Shown in pieces: positions 17,207 to 26,307 of a DNA stretch of 55,550 nt. This DNA comes from Comamonas aquatica NBRC 14918 (lineage in GTDB: Bacteria > Pseudomonadota > Gammaproteobacteria > Burkholderiales > Burkholderiaceae_C), in NCBI RefSeq assembly GCF_000739875.1, contig NZ_BBJR01000053.1:1-55550 (forward strand), read 5' to 3'. The notes below the pieces were generated by a model. That model worked only from the letters and a program-made list of their open reading frames with translations. It was not told the origin of the DNA and did no database searches. Positions within the stretch are counted from its first letter, which is position 1; the number at the start of each line of letters is the position of its first letter. Both the position numbers and the translations under genes were made by a program.

Positions 17207-19573
17207 ATGCCTTTGTCTGCCTTGCCGCCCAGCCCGACTGCGAGTTTTTCCGCGCTCAAGCGCCGGTGCATCGGCTGGGCCAACAGCTGGCAGCCGGTGC
17301 ACCTGGCCCTGGTGGCGATCGTGGTGCTGGTGCTGGCGGTCTCCTGGTGGCTGACGGGCAAGCACCTGCGGGCCCAGCTGGCCCAGGCTGAGCAGGCCGC
17401 CCGACTGCAGCAGTCGGGGCTGGCGGCGATTGTTTCCGAGAATTTGAGCCAGGTGCTGGAAAAGGCCCAGCTGATGAGCGTGGTCGCTCTGCAGGGCATG
17501 CACCACGATGGCGGCCCCTGGCAGGCCCAGCTGGCGCACATGCTGGAGCGCGACCGCGTCTTCCTGCGCATGGCGGTGCTGGACAAGCAGCTGCAACTGC
17601 TGGCCGGTGATCCCCAGCAGGCCGCGTTGCTGCACAGCCTGCTGCCGTACCAGCAGGGCTCCTGCGCGGCCGGGCGGGGCGCCTTTGTGCTGCACCAGCA
17701 GGAGCAGTCTCAGGACCAGGCCTGGCAGGTGCCCCTGCTGCTGTGCATGGCCGATGCCCAAGGCGTCTCCCTGGGATATTTGCTGCTGTACATGGACATG
17801 GGCTATTTCCTCGGGCTGTACCAGGACGTGGACCTGGGCGGCAGCGGCAGCTTGCACCTGCTGTCTCCCGATGGCAGCGTAATTGCCGCCATGGCGGGCG
17901 GTGGTCTGCTGGCCCAGCACCCGGCGCAGCGCATGACCACCTTCAGCAAGGTGCCCGAAGGGCCGGGTGAGATGGAACTTCCGGGGCCGCAGGGCAGCAC
18001 GCGGCTGGCCAACTTCCACCGCGCCCGCTACATGCCGCTGACGGTGGTGGTGAGCCGCGACTGGAACGAAATCCGCGCGGCCCATGCGCAAAATGCCCAG
18101 CGCACCTGGGCGGTGCTGGGCGCAATCACGGCGCTGGCCCTGGTGGGCTCGCTGCTGCTGTGGCGCACCATGCAGCGGCGCCAGCACCTGTTCAATGCGC
18201 TGGAGAAGGCCGACCAGGACAAGCAGCAACTGATCGCCCAGTTGGAGAGCGAGAAGCAGCGGGCGCTGGAGCTGGCCGCCAGCGACCACCTGACCGGCCT
18301 GCACAACCGGCGCATGTTCCACGAGCTGGTGTCCAGCCACTTGGCCCTGGCGCGGCGCAGCCGCAAGCACTACGCCTTGCTGTATTTGGACCTGGACCGC
18401 TTCAAGCACATCAACGACACCCTGGGCCACCATGTGGGCGATGCCCTGCTGCAGGCCGTGGCCCAGCGCCTGCGCACCATGCTGCGCAGCTCGGACATCA
18501 TTGCGCGCATGGGCGGCGATGAGTTCGCCGTGCTGATCACGGCCATGGAAGCCCCCAGCGATGTCGAGACCCTGGCCCAGAAGCTGCTGTCCGGGCTGGG
18601 GGCCCCCTATGAGGGCCTGGCGCCGGAGACGCTGCACACCTCGCCCAGCATCGGCATCGCCTTTTTCCCGCGCGACGGCCACGATGTCGAGGTGCTGTGC
18701 CGCCATGCCGATGCGGCCATGTATGCCTCGAAAAAGGCCGGGCGCAACCGCTACACCTACTACGACGGCATTCCCAAGCTGGACAGCGACCGCTACTACC
18801 AGCTGGCGCGCCAGCTGCCGTCGGCGATCACGCAGGAGCAACTGGTGCTGCACTTTCAGCCCAAGGTGCGGCTGGAGGACTGCCGCATCGTGGGTCTGGA
18901 AGCCCTGGTGCGCTGGCAGCACCCCCAGTACGGCCTGATCTACCCCGGGGATTTCATCGCGCTGGCGGAAGAGCATGGCCACATCGAGGCCCTGGGCGAC
19001 TGGGTGATGCAGGCCTGCTGCCGCCAGATTGCGGCCTGGCGCATGCAGGGGGTGGAGACGGTGCCGGTCGCCTTCAATGTGTCGCCGCTGCAGCTCAAGG
19101 ACAGCGCCTTCCCCAGCCGCATGGCCACCTACCTCAAGCACTACGGCGTGCGGGCCAGCGATATCCAGGTGGAGATCACCGAAAGCTGCCTGGTCGAGCC
19201 CGTAGGCCTGGCCGCGCGGGTGCTGCACCAGCTGCAGCAGATGGGGGTGTCCATCGGGCTGGACGATTTCGGCACCGGCTTTTCCAGCCTGAGCCAGATC
19301 CGGGCACTGCCCATCAACACCATCAAGCTGGACAAATCCTTCGTCAACGAGCTGCGCAGCAGCAAGGAGGCGGGGGTGCTGGTGACCTCCATCATCACGC
19401 TGGCGCACAACCTGAAGATGCAGGTGGTGGCCGAAGGCGTGGAGCTGATGGACCAGTTGGTCTACCTCAAGACGGCCGGCTGCGATGTGGCGCAGGGCTA
19501 CTTCCTGAGTCGCCCTGTGCCGCTGGCGCAGACCGAGGCGCTGCTCAAGCAAGGCATTCTGGAGCCCGCATGA
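17207..19573 (+). CDS. Membrane GGDEF-EAL protein with periplasmic sensor domain
   Basis: A 788-residue protein with a membrane span at about 31-49, a periplasmic domain of about 250 residues, a second span at about 302-321, a short coiled segment (EKADQDKQQLIAQLESEKQR), GGDEF (RMGGDEF, 436-440) and EAL (E565 in GLEALVRW). Further intact EAL features are FNVSPLQL, VEITES, LDDFGTGFSS, TIKLDKSF and AEGVEL, so both cyclase and phosphodiesterase sites look competent. GGAGAAG lies before the ATG. The stop overlaps the start of a PhnD-like periplasmic binding protein (ATGA), which suggests that protein presents a ligand to the periplasmic domain, as NspS does for MbaA in Vibrio cholerae. That partnership is inferred. 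Confidence 0.92.
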   Translation: MPLSALPPSPTASFSALKRRCIGWANSWQPVHLALVAIVVLVLAVSWWLTGKHLRAQLAQAEQAARLQQSGLAAIVSENLSQVLEKAQLMSVVALQGMHHDGGPWQAQLAHMLERDRVFLRMAVLDKQLQLLAGDPQQAALLHSLLPYQQGSCAAGRGAFVLHQQEQSQDQAWQVPLLLCMADAQGVSLGYLLLYMDMGYFLGLYQDVDLGGSGSLHLLSPDGSVIAAMAGGGLLAQHPAQRMTTFSKVPEGPGEMELPGPQGSTRLANFHRARYMPLTVVVSRDWNEIRAAHAQNAQRTWAVLGAITALALVGSLLLWRTMQRRQHLFNALEKADQDKQQLIAQLESEKQRALELAASDHLTGLHNRRMFHELVSSHLALARRSRKHYALLYLDLDRFKHINDTLGHHVGDALLQAVAQRLRTMLRSSDIIARMGGDEFAVLITAMEAPSDVETLAQKLLSGLGAPYEGLAPETLHTSPSIGIAFFPRDGHDVEVLCRHADAAMYASKKAGRNRYTYYDGIPKLDSDRYYQLARQLPSAITQEQLVLHFQPKVRLEDCRIVGLEALVRWQHPQYGLIYPGDFIALAEEHGHIEALGDWVMQACCRQIAAWRMQGVETVPVAFNVSPLQLKDSAFPSRMATYLKHYGVRASDIQVEITESCLVEPVGLAARVLHQLQQMGVSIGLDDFGTGFSSLSQIRALPINTIKLDKSFVNELRSSKEAGVLVTSIITLAHNLKMQVVAEGVELMDQLVYLKTAGCDVAQGYFLSRPVPLAQTEALLKQGILEPA

Positions 19574-20403
19574 TGCGACGTCGCTGGATGGCCATGGGCT
19601 GGCTGGTGTGGGGGGCGGGGCTGGCCCAGGCGGCCTGCCTGAATCCCGAGGTGCTGCATGTGGCCCTGATCCCCAAGAACGCGCAGAGCGTGCAGGAACA
19701 GGCCCAGGCCCCGCTGCTGCAGGCCCTGCACGAGAGCACGGGCAAGCCGGTGCAGATGCTGCCGGTGGCCTCGTACGCGGCGGTGATCGAAAGCCTGCTC
19801 ACCGGCCAGGCCCAGGTGGCCGAGCTGGGGCCGGCCGGCTATGCCTTGCTGGCCAAGCGCTCCACGCGGTTCGTGCCGTTTGCCACCCTGTCCAACAGCC
19901 ACGAGGTGGGGCGCTACCACTCGCTGCTGGTGGTGCGCGCCGATGCGGGCATCCGTGACATCCAGGGTCTGCGTGGGCGCGCCCTGGCGCTGACCGATCC
20001 GTCCAGCACCTCCGGGGCCATCGTGCCGGAGCTGGCTGTGCCCCAACTGACGGGTTACAAGCTGGGCCATTTTTTCGCCCGCGTGGTGTTCATGGGCTCG
20101 CACGACAAGGCCCTGGCCGCCGTGCGTGAGGGCAAGGCGCAGGCCGCGTTCGTGGCCAGCAGCCAGCTCGATGAGGCCGACCCCGCCTGGCGCGTGCTGT
20201 GGCGCTCGCCCGCCCTGGTGGGCAGTCCGTTTCTGCTGGACGGCACCCTGTGCCCGGCGCTGCAGCAGGCCGTGCGCCAGGCATTTTTGGCCAAACAGGC
20301 GCAGCTGCAGCCGTGGCTGCGCATCAAGAACTACCGCCAGGTGGTGCCGGTCACGGCGCAGGATTACGCCGGCATCCAGTCCCTGCTGGTCGGCGCGCCC
20401 TGA
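19570..20403 (+). CDS. PhnD-type periplasmic substrate-binding protein
   Basis: A 277-residue protein of the phosphate/phosphite/phosphonate (PhnD) binding-protein family. The signal peptide ends at about 21 (WLVWGAGLAQA). The mature part has VALIPKN, YAAVIESLLTGQAQVAELGPAGY and LALTDPSSTSGAIVPEL, the family's ligand-loop landmarks. The start ATGATG overlaps the stop of the GGDEF-EAL gene. There are no ABC permease or ATPase genes, so a transport role is unlikely and a signalling role with the upstream protein fits better. The stop is 13 bp from the stop of the converging sugar dehydrogenase gene. The ligand class (phosphonate, sulfonate or other) cannot be read from the sequence. Confidence 0.87.
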   Translation: MMRRRWMAMGWLVWGAGLAQAACLNPEVLHVALIPKNAQSVQEQAQAPLLQALHESTGKPVQMLPVASYAAVIESLLTGQAQVAELGPAGYALLAKRSTRFVPFATLSNSHEVGRYHSLLVVRADAGIRDIQGLRGRALALTDPSSTSGAIVPELAVPQLTGYKLGHFFARVVFMGSHDKALAAVREGKAQAAFVASSQLDEADPAWRVLWRSPALVGSPFLLDGTLCPALQQAVRQAFLAKQAQLQPWLRIKNYRQVVPVTAQDYAGIQSLLVGAP

Positions 20404-20416
20404 GGCGCGCGGCCCT

Positions 20417-21538
20417 TCAGCGGCTGCGCAGGCGCAGCAACTGGCCGTTGCTGCGGTCGGTCAGCACGTACAGCCAGCCGTCCGGGCCCTGGCGCACATC
20501 GCGCACGCGCTGGCCCAGCTGGGGCAGCAGCGGTTCGACCCGGACCACCTGGTTCCCCGCCAGGGTGATGCGTTCCAGGCGCTGCGCCTTGAGGGCGCCC
20601 ACCACCATCTGCCCCTGCCAGCCCGGATAGCGGTCCGAGGTGATGAAGGCCATGCCCGAGACAGCGATCGACGGCGTCCACTGGTGGGCGGGCTGCTCCA
20701 TGCCCGCCTGGTGGGTGATGCCGGCGCCGATCTTGCCGCCGCCATAGTTTTCGCCATAGGTGATGACGGGCCAGCCGTAGTTCTTGCCGGGCTCGGGGCG
20801 ATTGATCTCGTCACCGCCTTGCGGGCCGTGCTCATTCATCCAGAACGTGCCGTCGGGGGCCAGCGCCGCCCCTTGCGGGCTGCGGTGGCCATAGCTCCAA
20901 ATTTCGGGCCGCGCGCCGCTGCGACCGACGAAGGGGTTGTCCTGGGGCACGCTGCCGTCCTTGTGCAGGCGCACGATCTTGCCCAGGTGGTTCTGCAGGT
21001 TCTGCGCCTCTTCCTTGTAGTGCGACCGTTCGCCCAGCGTCAGCAGCAGCGTGCCGTCGCGCCGCTCCACGATGCGGCAGCCAAAGTGCAGCTGGCTGGC
21101 CACCTTGGGCTGCTGGCTGAAGAGCACCTGCACGTCCTGCAGCGCGCGCTGGTCGCTCGACAGCCGGGCCTTGGCCAGGGCCGTGCTGTTGGTGCCGTTG
21201 GGTGCAGCTTCGCTGTAGCAGAAGTACAGCGTGCGGTTCTGGACAAAGCCGCTGTCCAGCACCACGTCCAGCAGGCCGCCCTGGCCGCCGGCGGCAATCG
21301 CCGGCAGGCCTTGCACGGGCTCGCCCAGTTGGCCCTGGGCGCTGACCACGCGCAGGCGGCCAGGGCGCTCGGTCACCAGGAACTGGCCGTCCGGCAAAAA
21401 GGCCACAGCCCAGGGGTTCTGCAGGCCCTGGGCCACGACCTCGGGGGTGATCTCCAGGGCCTGGGCGTGGCCCAGCAGGGCGCCCAGGGCCAGGGCGATG
21501 GTGGTGCGCCGTGCAGCGCGGCGGGGGAAGGTGGGCAT
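20417..21538 (-). CDS. PQQ-dependent sugar dehydrogenase (YliI/Asd-like)
   Basis: A 373-residue exported six-bladed beta-propeller of the GSDH/sorbosone dehydrogenase family, oxidising aldose sugars with PQQ. A signal peptide (RRTTIALALGALLGHAQA) is followed by NPWAVAFLPDGQFLVTERPG, the usual first blade. The catalytic His segment QLHFGCRI, YGHRSPQGAALAPDG and NEHGPQGGDEIN follow. ATG 21538 has GAGGAGA 7 nt upstream; longer frames have no such site. E. coli YliI is the nearest well-known relative. No PQQ-synthesis genes are in the window, so the cofactor must come from elsewhere. It is monocistronic, divergent from the YebC paralogue at 21714. Confidence 0.92.
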   Translation of the reverse strand: MPTFPRRAARRTTIALALGALLGHAQALEITPEVVAQGLQNPWAVAFLPDGQFLVTERPGRLRVVSAQGQLGEPVQGLPAIAAGGQGGLLDVVLDSGFVQNRTLYFCYSEAAPNGTNSTALAKARLSSDQRALQDVQVLFSQQPKVASQLHFGCRIVERRDGTLLLTLGERSHYKEEAQNLQNHLGKIVRLHKDGSVPQDNPFVGRSGARPEIWSYGHRSPQGAALAPDGTFWMNEHGPQGGDEINRPEPGKNYGWPVITYGENYGGGKIGAGITHQAGMEQPAHQWTPSIAVSGMAFITSDRYPGWQGQMVVGALKAQRLERITLAGNQVVRVEPLLPQLGQRVRDVRQGPDGWLYVLTDRSNGQLLRLRSR

Positions 21539-21713
21539 CGGGTGTCTCCTCGGAATGGGGTTGCGGCAACGCAAGCTCGAAGGCGGAAGGCACGAAAAAA
21601 GTTGGCATCGCTGGCGCTGAGGCCACTGTGGCAGGTGTATAAAACACGCTGATTCATTCTATGCCGGCCCTGGAGCGCGGCATTTTTTTGTTCTTTTTCA
21701 GGAAAGGCGCCGT

Positions 21714-22418
21714 ATGGGAGCGCAATGGAAAGCCAAGGGCAAGGCCCTGGTCGCAGATGCCAAGGGCAAGCTGTTTGGCAAGTTGGTCAAGGAAATCACG
21801 GTGGCGGCCCGTCTGGGCGGCGGTGACCCCGGCAGCAATGCCCGCCTGCGCATGGCGATCGAAGCGGCGCGCAAGGCCTCCATGTCCAAGGAAACCCTGG
21901 ACCGCGCCATCAAGAAGGGTTCGGGCGCGGGCGCCGATGCCGTGAACTATTCCAGCGTGATTTTCGAAGGCTACGGCCCGCACCGCGTGCCGGTGATGGT
22001 CGAATGCCTGACCGACAACCCCAACCGCACGGCCCCCAATCTGCGCGTGTGCTTCCGCAAGGGCCAGCTGACGGCCGTCGCCTGGGATTTTGACCATGTG
22101 GGCATGATCGAAGGCGAAGCCGAGAACGGCGCCGACGTCGAACTGGCCGCCATCGAGGCCGGCGCGCAGGATTTCGAGCCCGCCGACGATGAGGGGGTGA
22201 CCCTGTTCATTACCGAGCCGACCGACTTGGACGTGGTCAGCAAGGCGCTGCCGGAGCAGGGCATCAAGGTGCTGTCGGCCAAGCTGGGCTACAAGGCCAA
22301 GAACCCCGTCAGCATGTCCAGCCTGTCGGCCGAGCAGCAGGAAGAAGTGCAAGCCTTCTTGGCCGGCCTGGACAACGACGACGACGTGCAGCACGTCTTC
22401 GTGGGTCTGGTGGACTGA
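21714..22418 (+). CDS. YebC/PmpR-family protein, divergent paralogue (YeeN-like)
   Basis: A 234-residue protein of the YebC/PmpR/TACO1 family (DNA-binding regulator and/or translation factor for proline-rich stretches). It keeps the family plan: an N-terminal helical domain with [39 protein letters not shown] and a C-terminal [14 protein letters not shown]. It lacks the GHSKWANI opening of canonical YebC and starts [20 protein letters not shown] canonical YebC is encoded at 27907. AGGAAAGG precedes the ATG, and a strong terminator follows at 22468, so it is a single-gene unit. Confidence 0.92.
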   Translation: MGAQWKAKGKALVADAKGKLFGKLVKEITVAARLGGGDPGSNARLRMAIEAARKASMSKETLDRAIKKGSGAGADAVNYSSVIFEGYGPHRVPVMVECLTDNPNRTAPNLRVCFRKGQLTAVAWDFDHVGMIEGEAENGADVELAAIEAGAQDFEPADDEGVTLFITEPTDLDVVSKALPEQGIKVLSAKLGYKAKNPVSMSSLSAEQQEEVQAFLAGLDNDDDVQHVFVGLVD

Positions 22419-22467
22419 GTGCCGCCTGATCCACAGGCATGGCGCCGCGCCGCCCAGGCCCTGGGAC

Positions 22468-22497
22468 AAAAAAGACTGCCGATGGCAGTCTTTTTTT
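22468..22497 (+). terminator. Terminator after the YebC paralogue
   Basis: GACTGCC/GGCAGTC around GAT, flanked by six A and seven T residues, so the paired stem extends to 13 bp and could work in both directions. Confidence 0.93.
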
Positions 22498-22980
22498 GTG
22501 CCTACTCTCATCAGCAGAGCGGTTAGCGCTTGTCAGCAAATGGTTTCAAAGGATTTTCTGTCTGAAATGCACGCGTGACGCGCGCAGCTAGCTCTGCTTT
22601 TTGAGGTGGCCTGTGCGCAGACGGTCAGACCGGTCAGGCCGTGCTGGCGTGCCAGGTGCATGGCGGGGCGTGCGAGGGCACGTCCATCTGCGGAAAGCTC
22701 TGCGGGGTGTGGCTGGCGACCATGTTGTGCGACAGCACCAGGCACGTGGTGATTTTGCGGTGGGCCATGTCCTGGGTCACCAGCGCCGACATCAACTGCG
22801 CGTGCTGGCTCCGCGCTGGTTGCGCCGTGGGGGGCTGCGGGGCCGGCGGGGCCCGCATCCTGCAGGATGCGCTGGGCGCTGAAGGGGCGATCGGTGCACC
22901 GCCACTGCATGCCGTCGGCTTGCCCATCCTGAAAGGAGTGACGGTGCCTACGGAGATTGCCCGCACCGGTGGCACCCACG
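22498..22980. other. Intergenic region, no supported gene
   Basis: Between the terminators of the flanking genes lie about 480 bp with overlapping open frames on both strands. The longest are 22634-22975 and 22533-22979 minus, and 22641-23024 plus. None has a recognisable domain, a good ribosome-binding site or consistent codon use. Cys/His/Arg-rich translations suggest non-coding or decayed sequence. Confidence 0.5.
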
Positions 22981-23007
22981 AAAAAAAGCCAGCCTATGGG
23001 GGCTGGC
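22981..23007 (-). terminator. Terminator of gldA
   Basis: GCCAGCC (22988-22994) and GGCTGGC (23001-23007) form a 7-bp stem followed in the minus direction by seven T. It lies about 125 bp past the gldA stop, with a further short GC hairpin at 23102-23125 in between. Confidence 0.85.
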
Positions 23008-23133
23008 GGTGGTGGGCGCGGTGACCCGCAGTCTGCGTCGCAGCGGACGTTTCAGCATGCCAGCACCGTGCAAGCCTTGTCCAGTCAGCGCAGGCTGCTA
23101 TGCATTCCGCAGGCTGCGGGAATGCCACCCCGC

Positions 23134-24231
23134 TCAGTCGTGGTAGCGCTCGGCCAGGCTGTTGGCGGCGCGCATGGCGTCGTAGACCTCCTGCTCGCTG
23201 ATGGGGCGCCCCATGTTGCCCATGGTGTCGTTCTTGTCGCAGGCCAGCTTGGCCACCTGGCGCCATTCGGCCTCCACCCATTCGGTCAGGCCGAAGTCGC
23301 GCAGCGACAGGGGCAGGCCCGCGGCCTTGATGATGCGGATGACTTCCTCCACCTCGTCCAGCGGGGCGTTTTCCAGCACCAGCTGGGTCAACAGGCCAAA
23401 GGCCACCTTCTCGCCGTGCTGGGCCCCGTGCAGCGCAGGGACCACGGCCATGCCGTTGTTCACCGCATGGGCTGCGGCCACACCCGCGGCTTCGGCACCC
23501 ACGCCGCTGAGGTAGATGGTGGCTTCGATGGTTTCCTCCAGCGCGGGGGTCACGGCATGGTTGCGCACGGCGTCCATGGCGGCGTCGATGTTGCGGCGCA
23601 GGATCTGGTAGCACATCTCGCCCAGGCCCAGGCCGGTGCGCGAGGGGCGCTTGAGGATCAGGTTGGTGCCGTTGCAGCGCCAGGTGGCACGGGCCTCGAA
23701 GTAGGTGGCCAGCGCGTCGCCCACGCCGGCCGCGAAGAAGCGGGCCGGAGCCTGGGCGATGATGGCGGTGTCGGCCAGCACGGTGTCGGGGTTGTGCGGC
23801 ATGAACAGATAGTGGTCGAACTCGCCATTGGGCTTGTAGATGACTGCCAGCGCGGTGCAGGGCGCGTCGGTGGAGGCAATGGTGGGCACCAGCACCTGCG
23901 GCAGCTTGCAGTGGTGCGAGACGGCCTTGGCCACATCCAGCGCCTTGCCGCCGCCCACGGCCAGGATGACGTTGCAGCCTGCGGTCTGCAGCGCGGCGGT
24001 CAGGCGCTCGATCTCGTCGGTGGTGCATTCGCCGGCAAAGGTTTCCACGTGCGCACGCAGCCCTTGTGCCTGCAGCTGGGGCACGGTGCGCTCGGTGATA
24101 CGCGGCAGGAAGAAGCGGTCGCCAATGATGAAGACATGGTCACCGTGCTCTGCCAGGTAGTCGCCCACCTGATCGAACAGGCCGGCGCCGATCAGGAACT
24201 TCTTGGGGGAGGAGACGGAACGTGGGGTCAT
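23134..24231 (-). CDS. gldA: Glycerol dehydrogenase, iron-type alcohol dehydrogenase family
   Basis: A 365-residue NAD-dependent dehydrogenase converting glycerol to dihydroxyacetone. The NAD-binding signature VGGGKALDVAKAV and TIASTDAP are present. The metal ligands are the Asp in AAGVGDALATYFEA and the two His in AAAHAVNNG and ALHGAQHGEKVAFG, the usual triad. The length equals that of E. coli GldA. AAAGG lies 8 nt before the ATG. It is a single-gene unit; no dihydroxyacetone kinase is near, so the role could be glycerol use or detoxification of hydroxyacetone/methylglyoxal products. Confidence 0.92.
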   Translation of the reverse strand: MTPRSVSSPKKFLIGAGLFDQVGDYLAEHGDHVFIIGDRFFLPRITERTVPQLQAQGLRAHVETFAGECTTDEIERLTAALQTAGCNVILAVGGGKALDVAKAVSHHCKLPQVLVPTIASTDAPCTALAVIYKPNGEFDHYLFMPHNPDTVLADTAIIAQAPARFFAAGVGDALATYFEARATWRCNGTNLILKRPSRTGLGLGEMCYQILRRNIDAAMDAVRNHAVTPALEETIEATIYLSGVGAEAAGVAAAHAVNNGMAVVPALHGAQHGEKVAFGLLTQLVLENAPLDEVEEVIRIIKAAGLPLSLRDFGLTEWVEAEWRQVAKLACDKNDTMGNMGRPISEQEVYDAMRAANSLAERYHD

Positions 24232-24404
24232 GGATATACCTTTGTGTCATCAAATACTAGGGTTTTCCATGATGCCTGCCGACGGGCGGTTGATTGGGCA
24301 GTGCGCGCCTGTCGCTTGATGCATGTCAATCGCAGGTCGGAAGTTGCGGGCGTCTGGAGGGGCCGTGGCCGCGCTGGCGCCGCCCACGGCCAGCGGGCGG
24401 GCAC

Positions 24405-24429
24405 AAAAAAGGCTTCCCGGGGGAAGCCT
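24405..24429 (-). terminator. Terminator of upp
   Basis: GGCTTCC (24411-24417) pairs with GGAAGCC (24422-24428), followed in the minus direction by a run of six T. It sits 45 bp past the upp stop. Confidence 0.9.
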
Positions 24430-24473
24430 GGCATCGGTTGCGGCGCACAGCCCTGGGCTGCGCGCGCAGGGGC

Positions 24474-25106
24474 TTACTTGGTGCCGAAGATGCGGTCACC
24501 GGCGTCGCCCAGGCCGGGGAGGATGTAGCCGTGGCTGTCCAGCTCGCGGTCGATGGCGGCCGTGTAGATGTCTACGTCGGGATGGGCGGCCTGCATGGTC
24601 TTGATGCCTTCGGGCGCGGCCAGCAGGCACATGAACTTGATCGACTTGGGCGCGCTCTTTTCCTTGAGCTGTTGCACCGCGGCTGCGGCGGAGTTGCCGG
24701 TGGCCAGCATGGGGTCGACCACGATCACGTCACGCTCGCCCATGTTCTCGGGCATCTTGTAGTAGTACTCGACGGGCTGCAGGGTCTCGGGGTCGCGGTA
24801 CAGGCCGATGTGGCCGATGCGCGCGCCAGGCACCACGTTCAGCATGCCATCCAGGAAACCGTTGCCGGCGCGCAGGATGGACACCAGGGCCAGCTTCTTG
24901 CCGTCGATGACCTTGCCGGTCATCTTTTCCATCGGGGTTTCGATCTCGATGTCCTGCAGCGGGAAATCGCGGGTCAGTTCGTAGGCCATCAGGGTGGACA
25001 GCTCGCCCAGCATGCGGCGGAAGCTGTTGGTGCTGGCTTCCTTGCGGCGCATCAGGGTCAGCTTGTGCTGGACGAGGGGGTGGTCGATGAGGTGGACGTT
25101 GCTCAT
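24474..25106 (-). CDS. upp: Uracil phosphoribosyltransferase
   Basis: A 210-residue pyrimidine-salvage enzyme making UMP from uracil and PRPP. Landmarks are [12 protein letters not shown] at the N-terminus, [14 protein letters not shown], the PRPP loop [17 protein letters not shown] and the uracil-binding [19 protein letters not shown]-terminus. The ATG at 25106 ([10 protein letters not shown]) gives the usual length of 208-210 residues. A longer upstream frame shows no family similarity. It is monocistronic, with its own terminator. Confidence 0.96.
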   Translation of the reverse strand: MSNVHLIDHPLVQHKLTLMRRKEASTNSFRRMLGELSTLMAYELTRDFPLQDIEIETPMEKMTGKVIDGKKLALVSILRAGNGFLDGMLNVVPGARIGHIGLYRDPETLQPVEYYYKMPENMGERDVIVVDPMLATGNSAAAAVQQLKEKSAPKSIKFMCLLAAPEGIKTMQAAHPDVDIYTAAIDRELDSHGYILPGLGDAGDRIFGTK

Positions 25107-25246
25107 GGTCGGGGTGTCTGTGAAGAGAAAAAGCGCCGTGCAGGCCGGGTGCTGAGTGAGATGTTGCTGTCGTTGTGCCCCAGCAGATGGCGTGCCAGCG
25201 CCGATTGCGATGCCCCGCATTGTCCTTTTTTCTGGCCCCATCGGTG

Positions 25247-25273
25247 AAAAAACGCGCGCTTTTCTGTGCGCGC
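25247..25273 (-). terminator. Terminator of the crotonase gene
   Basis: GCGCGC (25254-25259 and 25268-25273) forms a 6-bp stem with an 8-nt loop, followed in the minus direction by G and six T. It lies 47 bp past the stop at 25320 and 140 bp before the upp start. Confidence 0.75.
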
Positions 25274-25319
25274 AAGGGTGTTTTCCTTGAACTCGCGCAC
25301 ATGCGCTGGGGCTTTGGCG

Positions 25320-26240
25320 CTAGCTGGTGATCCGCTCGGCAGGGCTGTGGGCACCCGGGGCACTACCCGGGCCGGGCTCGGCATCCAGTTGTGCAAAGTG
25401 GCGCACCGGCTCCAGGGGGGCAAAGGTGCCCGCACGTTTTTGCTGTGTGGCCTGTACGGATTCCATCACATGGCGGTTGCTCCAGATGCCGGCCTGCAGC
25501 CAGCCCATCTGGCGCAGGCTGTCGTCCACGCTGTGGTCGCGGGCAAACTGCAGCGCCTGCTTGCTGCCCCAGATGGCAATCGGGGGTTTGGCCGCGATCT
25601 CGCGGGCACAGGCCATGGCGGCGTCCAGCATGGCGTCCTGGGTGGCGTGGACGCCATTCACAAAGCCCTGGGCCAGGGCTGCTTCGGCCGGCCAGCGGCG
25701 GCCGGTGTAGGCCAGCTCCTTGACCAGGCCCATGGGCAGTAGCTTGGGCAGGCGCTGCAGGCTGCCTAGGTCGGCCACCATGCCGATGTTGATTTCTTGC
25801 ACGCAGAAGAAGGCATCCTGCGTGGCATAGCGCAGGCAGGCGCAGCAGACCAGGTCCAGCGCGCCGCCGATGCAGCCGCCCTGGATGGCGGCAATCACGG
25901 GGATGCGCAGGTTGTCCAGTCGCGTGAAGGCCTGCTGCATGTCCCACAGGAATTCGGACAGGGCGGCGCGCCCTTCGGGTGAGCGGTCCTGGGGGATGAA
26001 GTCCGGGTTGGCAAAGGTCTCCAGCGCCATGCCGGCGCTGAAGTGCTTGCCGGTGCTGCTGAGGATCAGCACGCGCACGTCGGGGCTGCGCTGCAGGTAG
26101 TCCAGCGCCGCATCCAGGTCCCGCCAGAAGGCGGGGTGCATGGTGTTCAGGCGCTCGGGCTGGTTCAGCTGCAGGTGGGCGATGTGGTCTTGCACCTGCA
26201 GGTGCATGACCGCCAGGGAGGGCAGGGTCGTGGTAGGCAT
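25320..26240 (-). CDS. Crotonase family, dienoyl-CoA isomerase-like
   Basis: A 306-residue crotonase-fold enzyme. The first oxyanion-hole segment GKHFSAGMAL and the second IQGGCIGGALDLVCC are present. EINIGMVADLGSLQRLPKL matches the Glu/Asp arrangement seen in delta(3,5)-delta(2,4)-dienoyl-CoA isomerases (ECH1), which handle odd-position double bonds in fatty-acid beta-oxidation. I chose ATG 26240 (MPTTTLPSL). The C-terminus has a variable extension after HVMESVQATQQKRAG. The neighbours are unrelated, so the substrate is inferred only from family. Confidence 0.87.
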   Translation of the reverse strand: MPTTTLPSLAVMHLQVQDHIAHLQLNQPERLNTMHPAFWRDLDAALDYLQRSPDVRVLILSSTGKHFSAGMALETFANPDFIPQDRSPEGRAALSEFLWDMQQAFTRLDNLRIPVIAAIQGGCIGGALDLVCCACLRYATQDAFFCVQEINIGMVADLGSLQRLPKLLPMGLVKELAYTGRRWPAEAALAQGFVNGVHATQDAMLDAAMACAREIAAKPPIAIWGSKQALQFARDHSVDDSLRQMGWLQAGIWSNRHVMESVQATQQKRAGTFAPLEPVRHFAQLDAEPGPGSAPGAHSPAERITS

Positions 26241-26307
26241 GGCTGGTGACTGTAGGCAGCGCACCCGCACCGCAAAACTCGCACATTCCCTGATGTGCGG
26301 CCTGCCG

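Noticed and set aside
16625..19552. Minus-strand open frame of about 975 codons opposite the GGDEF-EAL gene
   Set aside because: The plus-strand gene has clear GGDEF and EAL motifs. The antisense translation has none.
22634..22975. Minus-strand frame of 113 codons between two terminators
   Set aside because: No ribosome-binding site, no domain, and competing frames on both strands. Kept only as part of the gap description.
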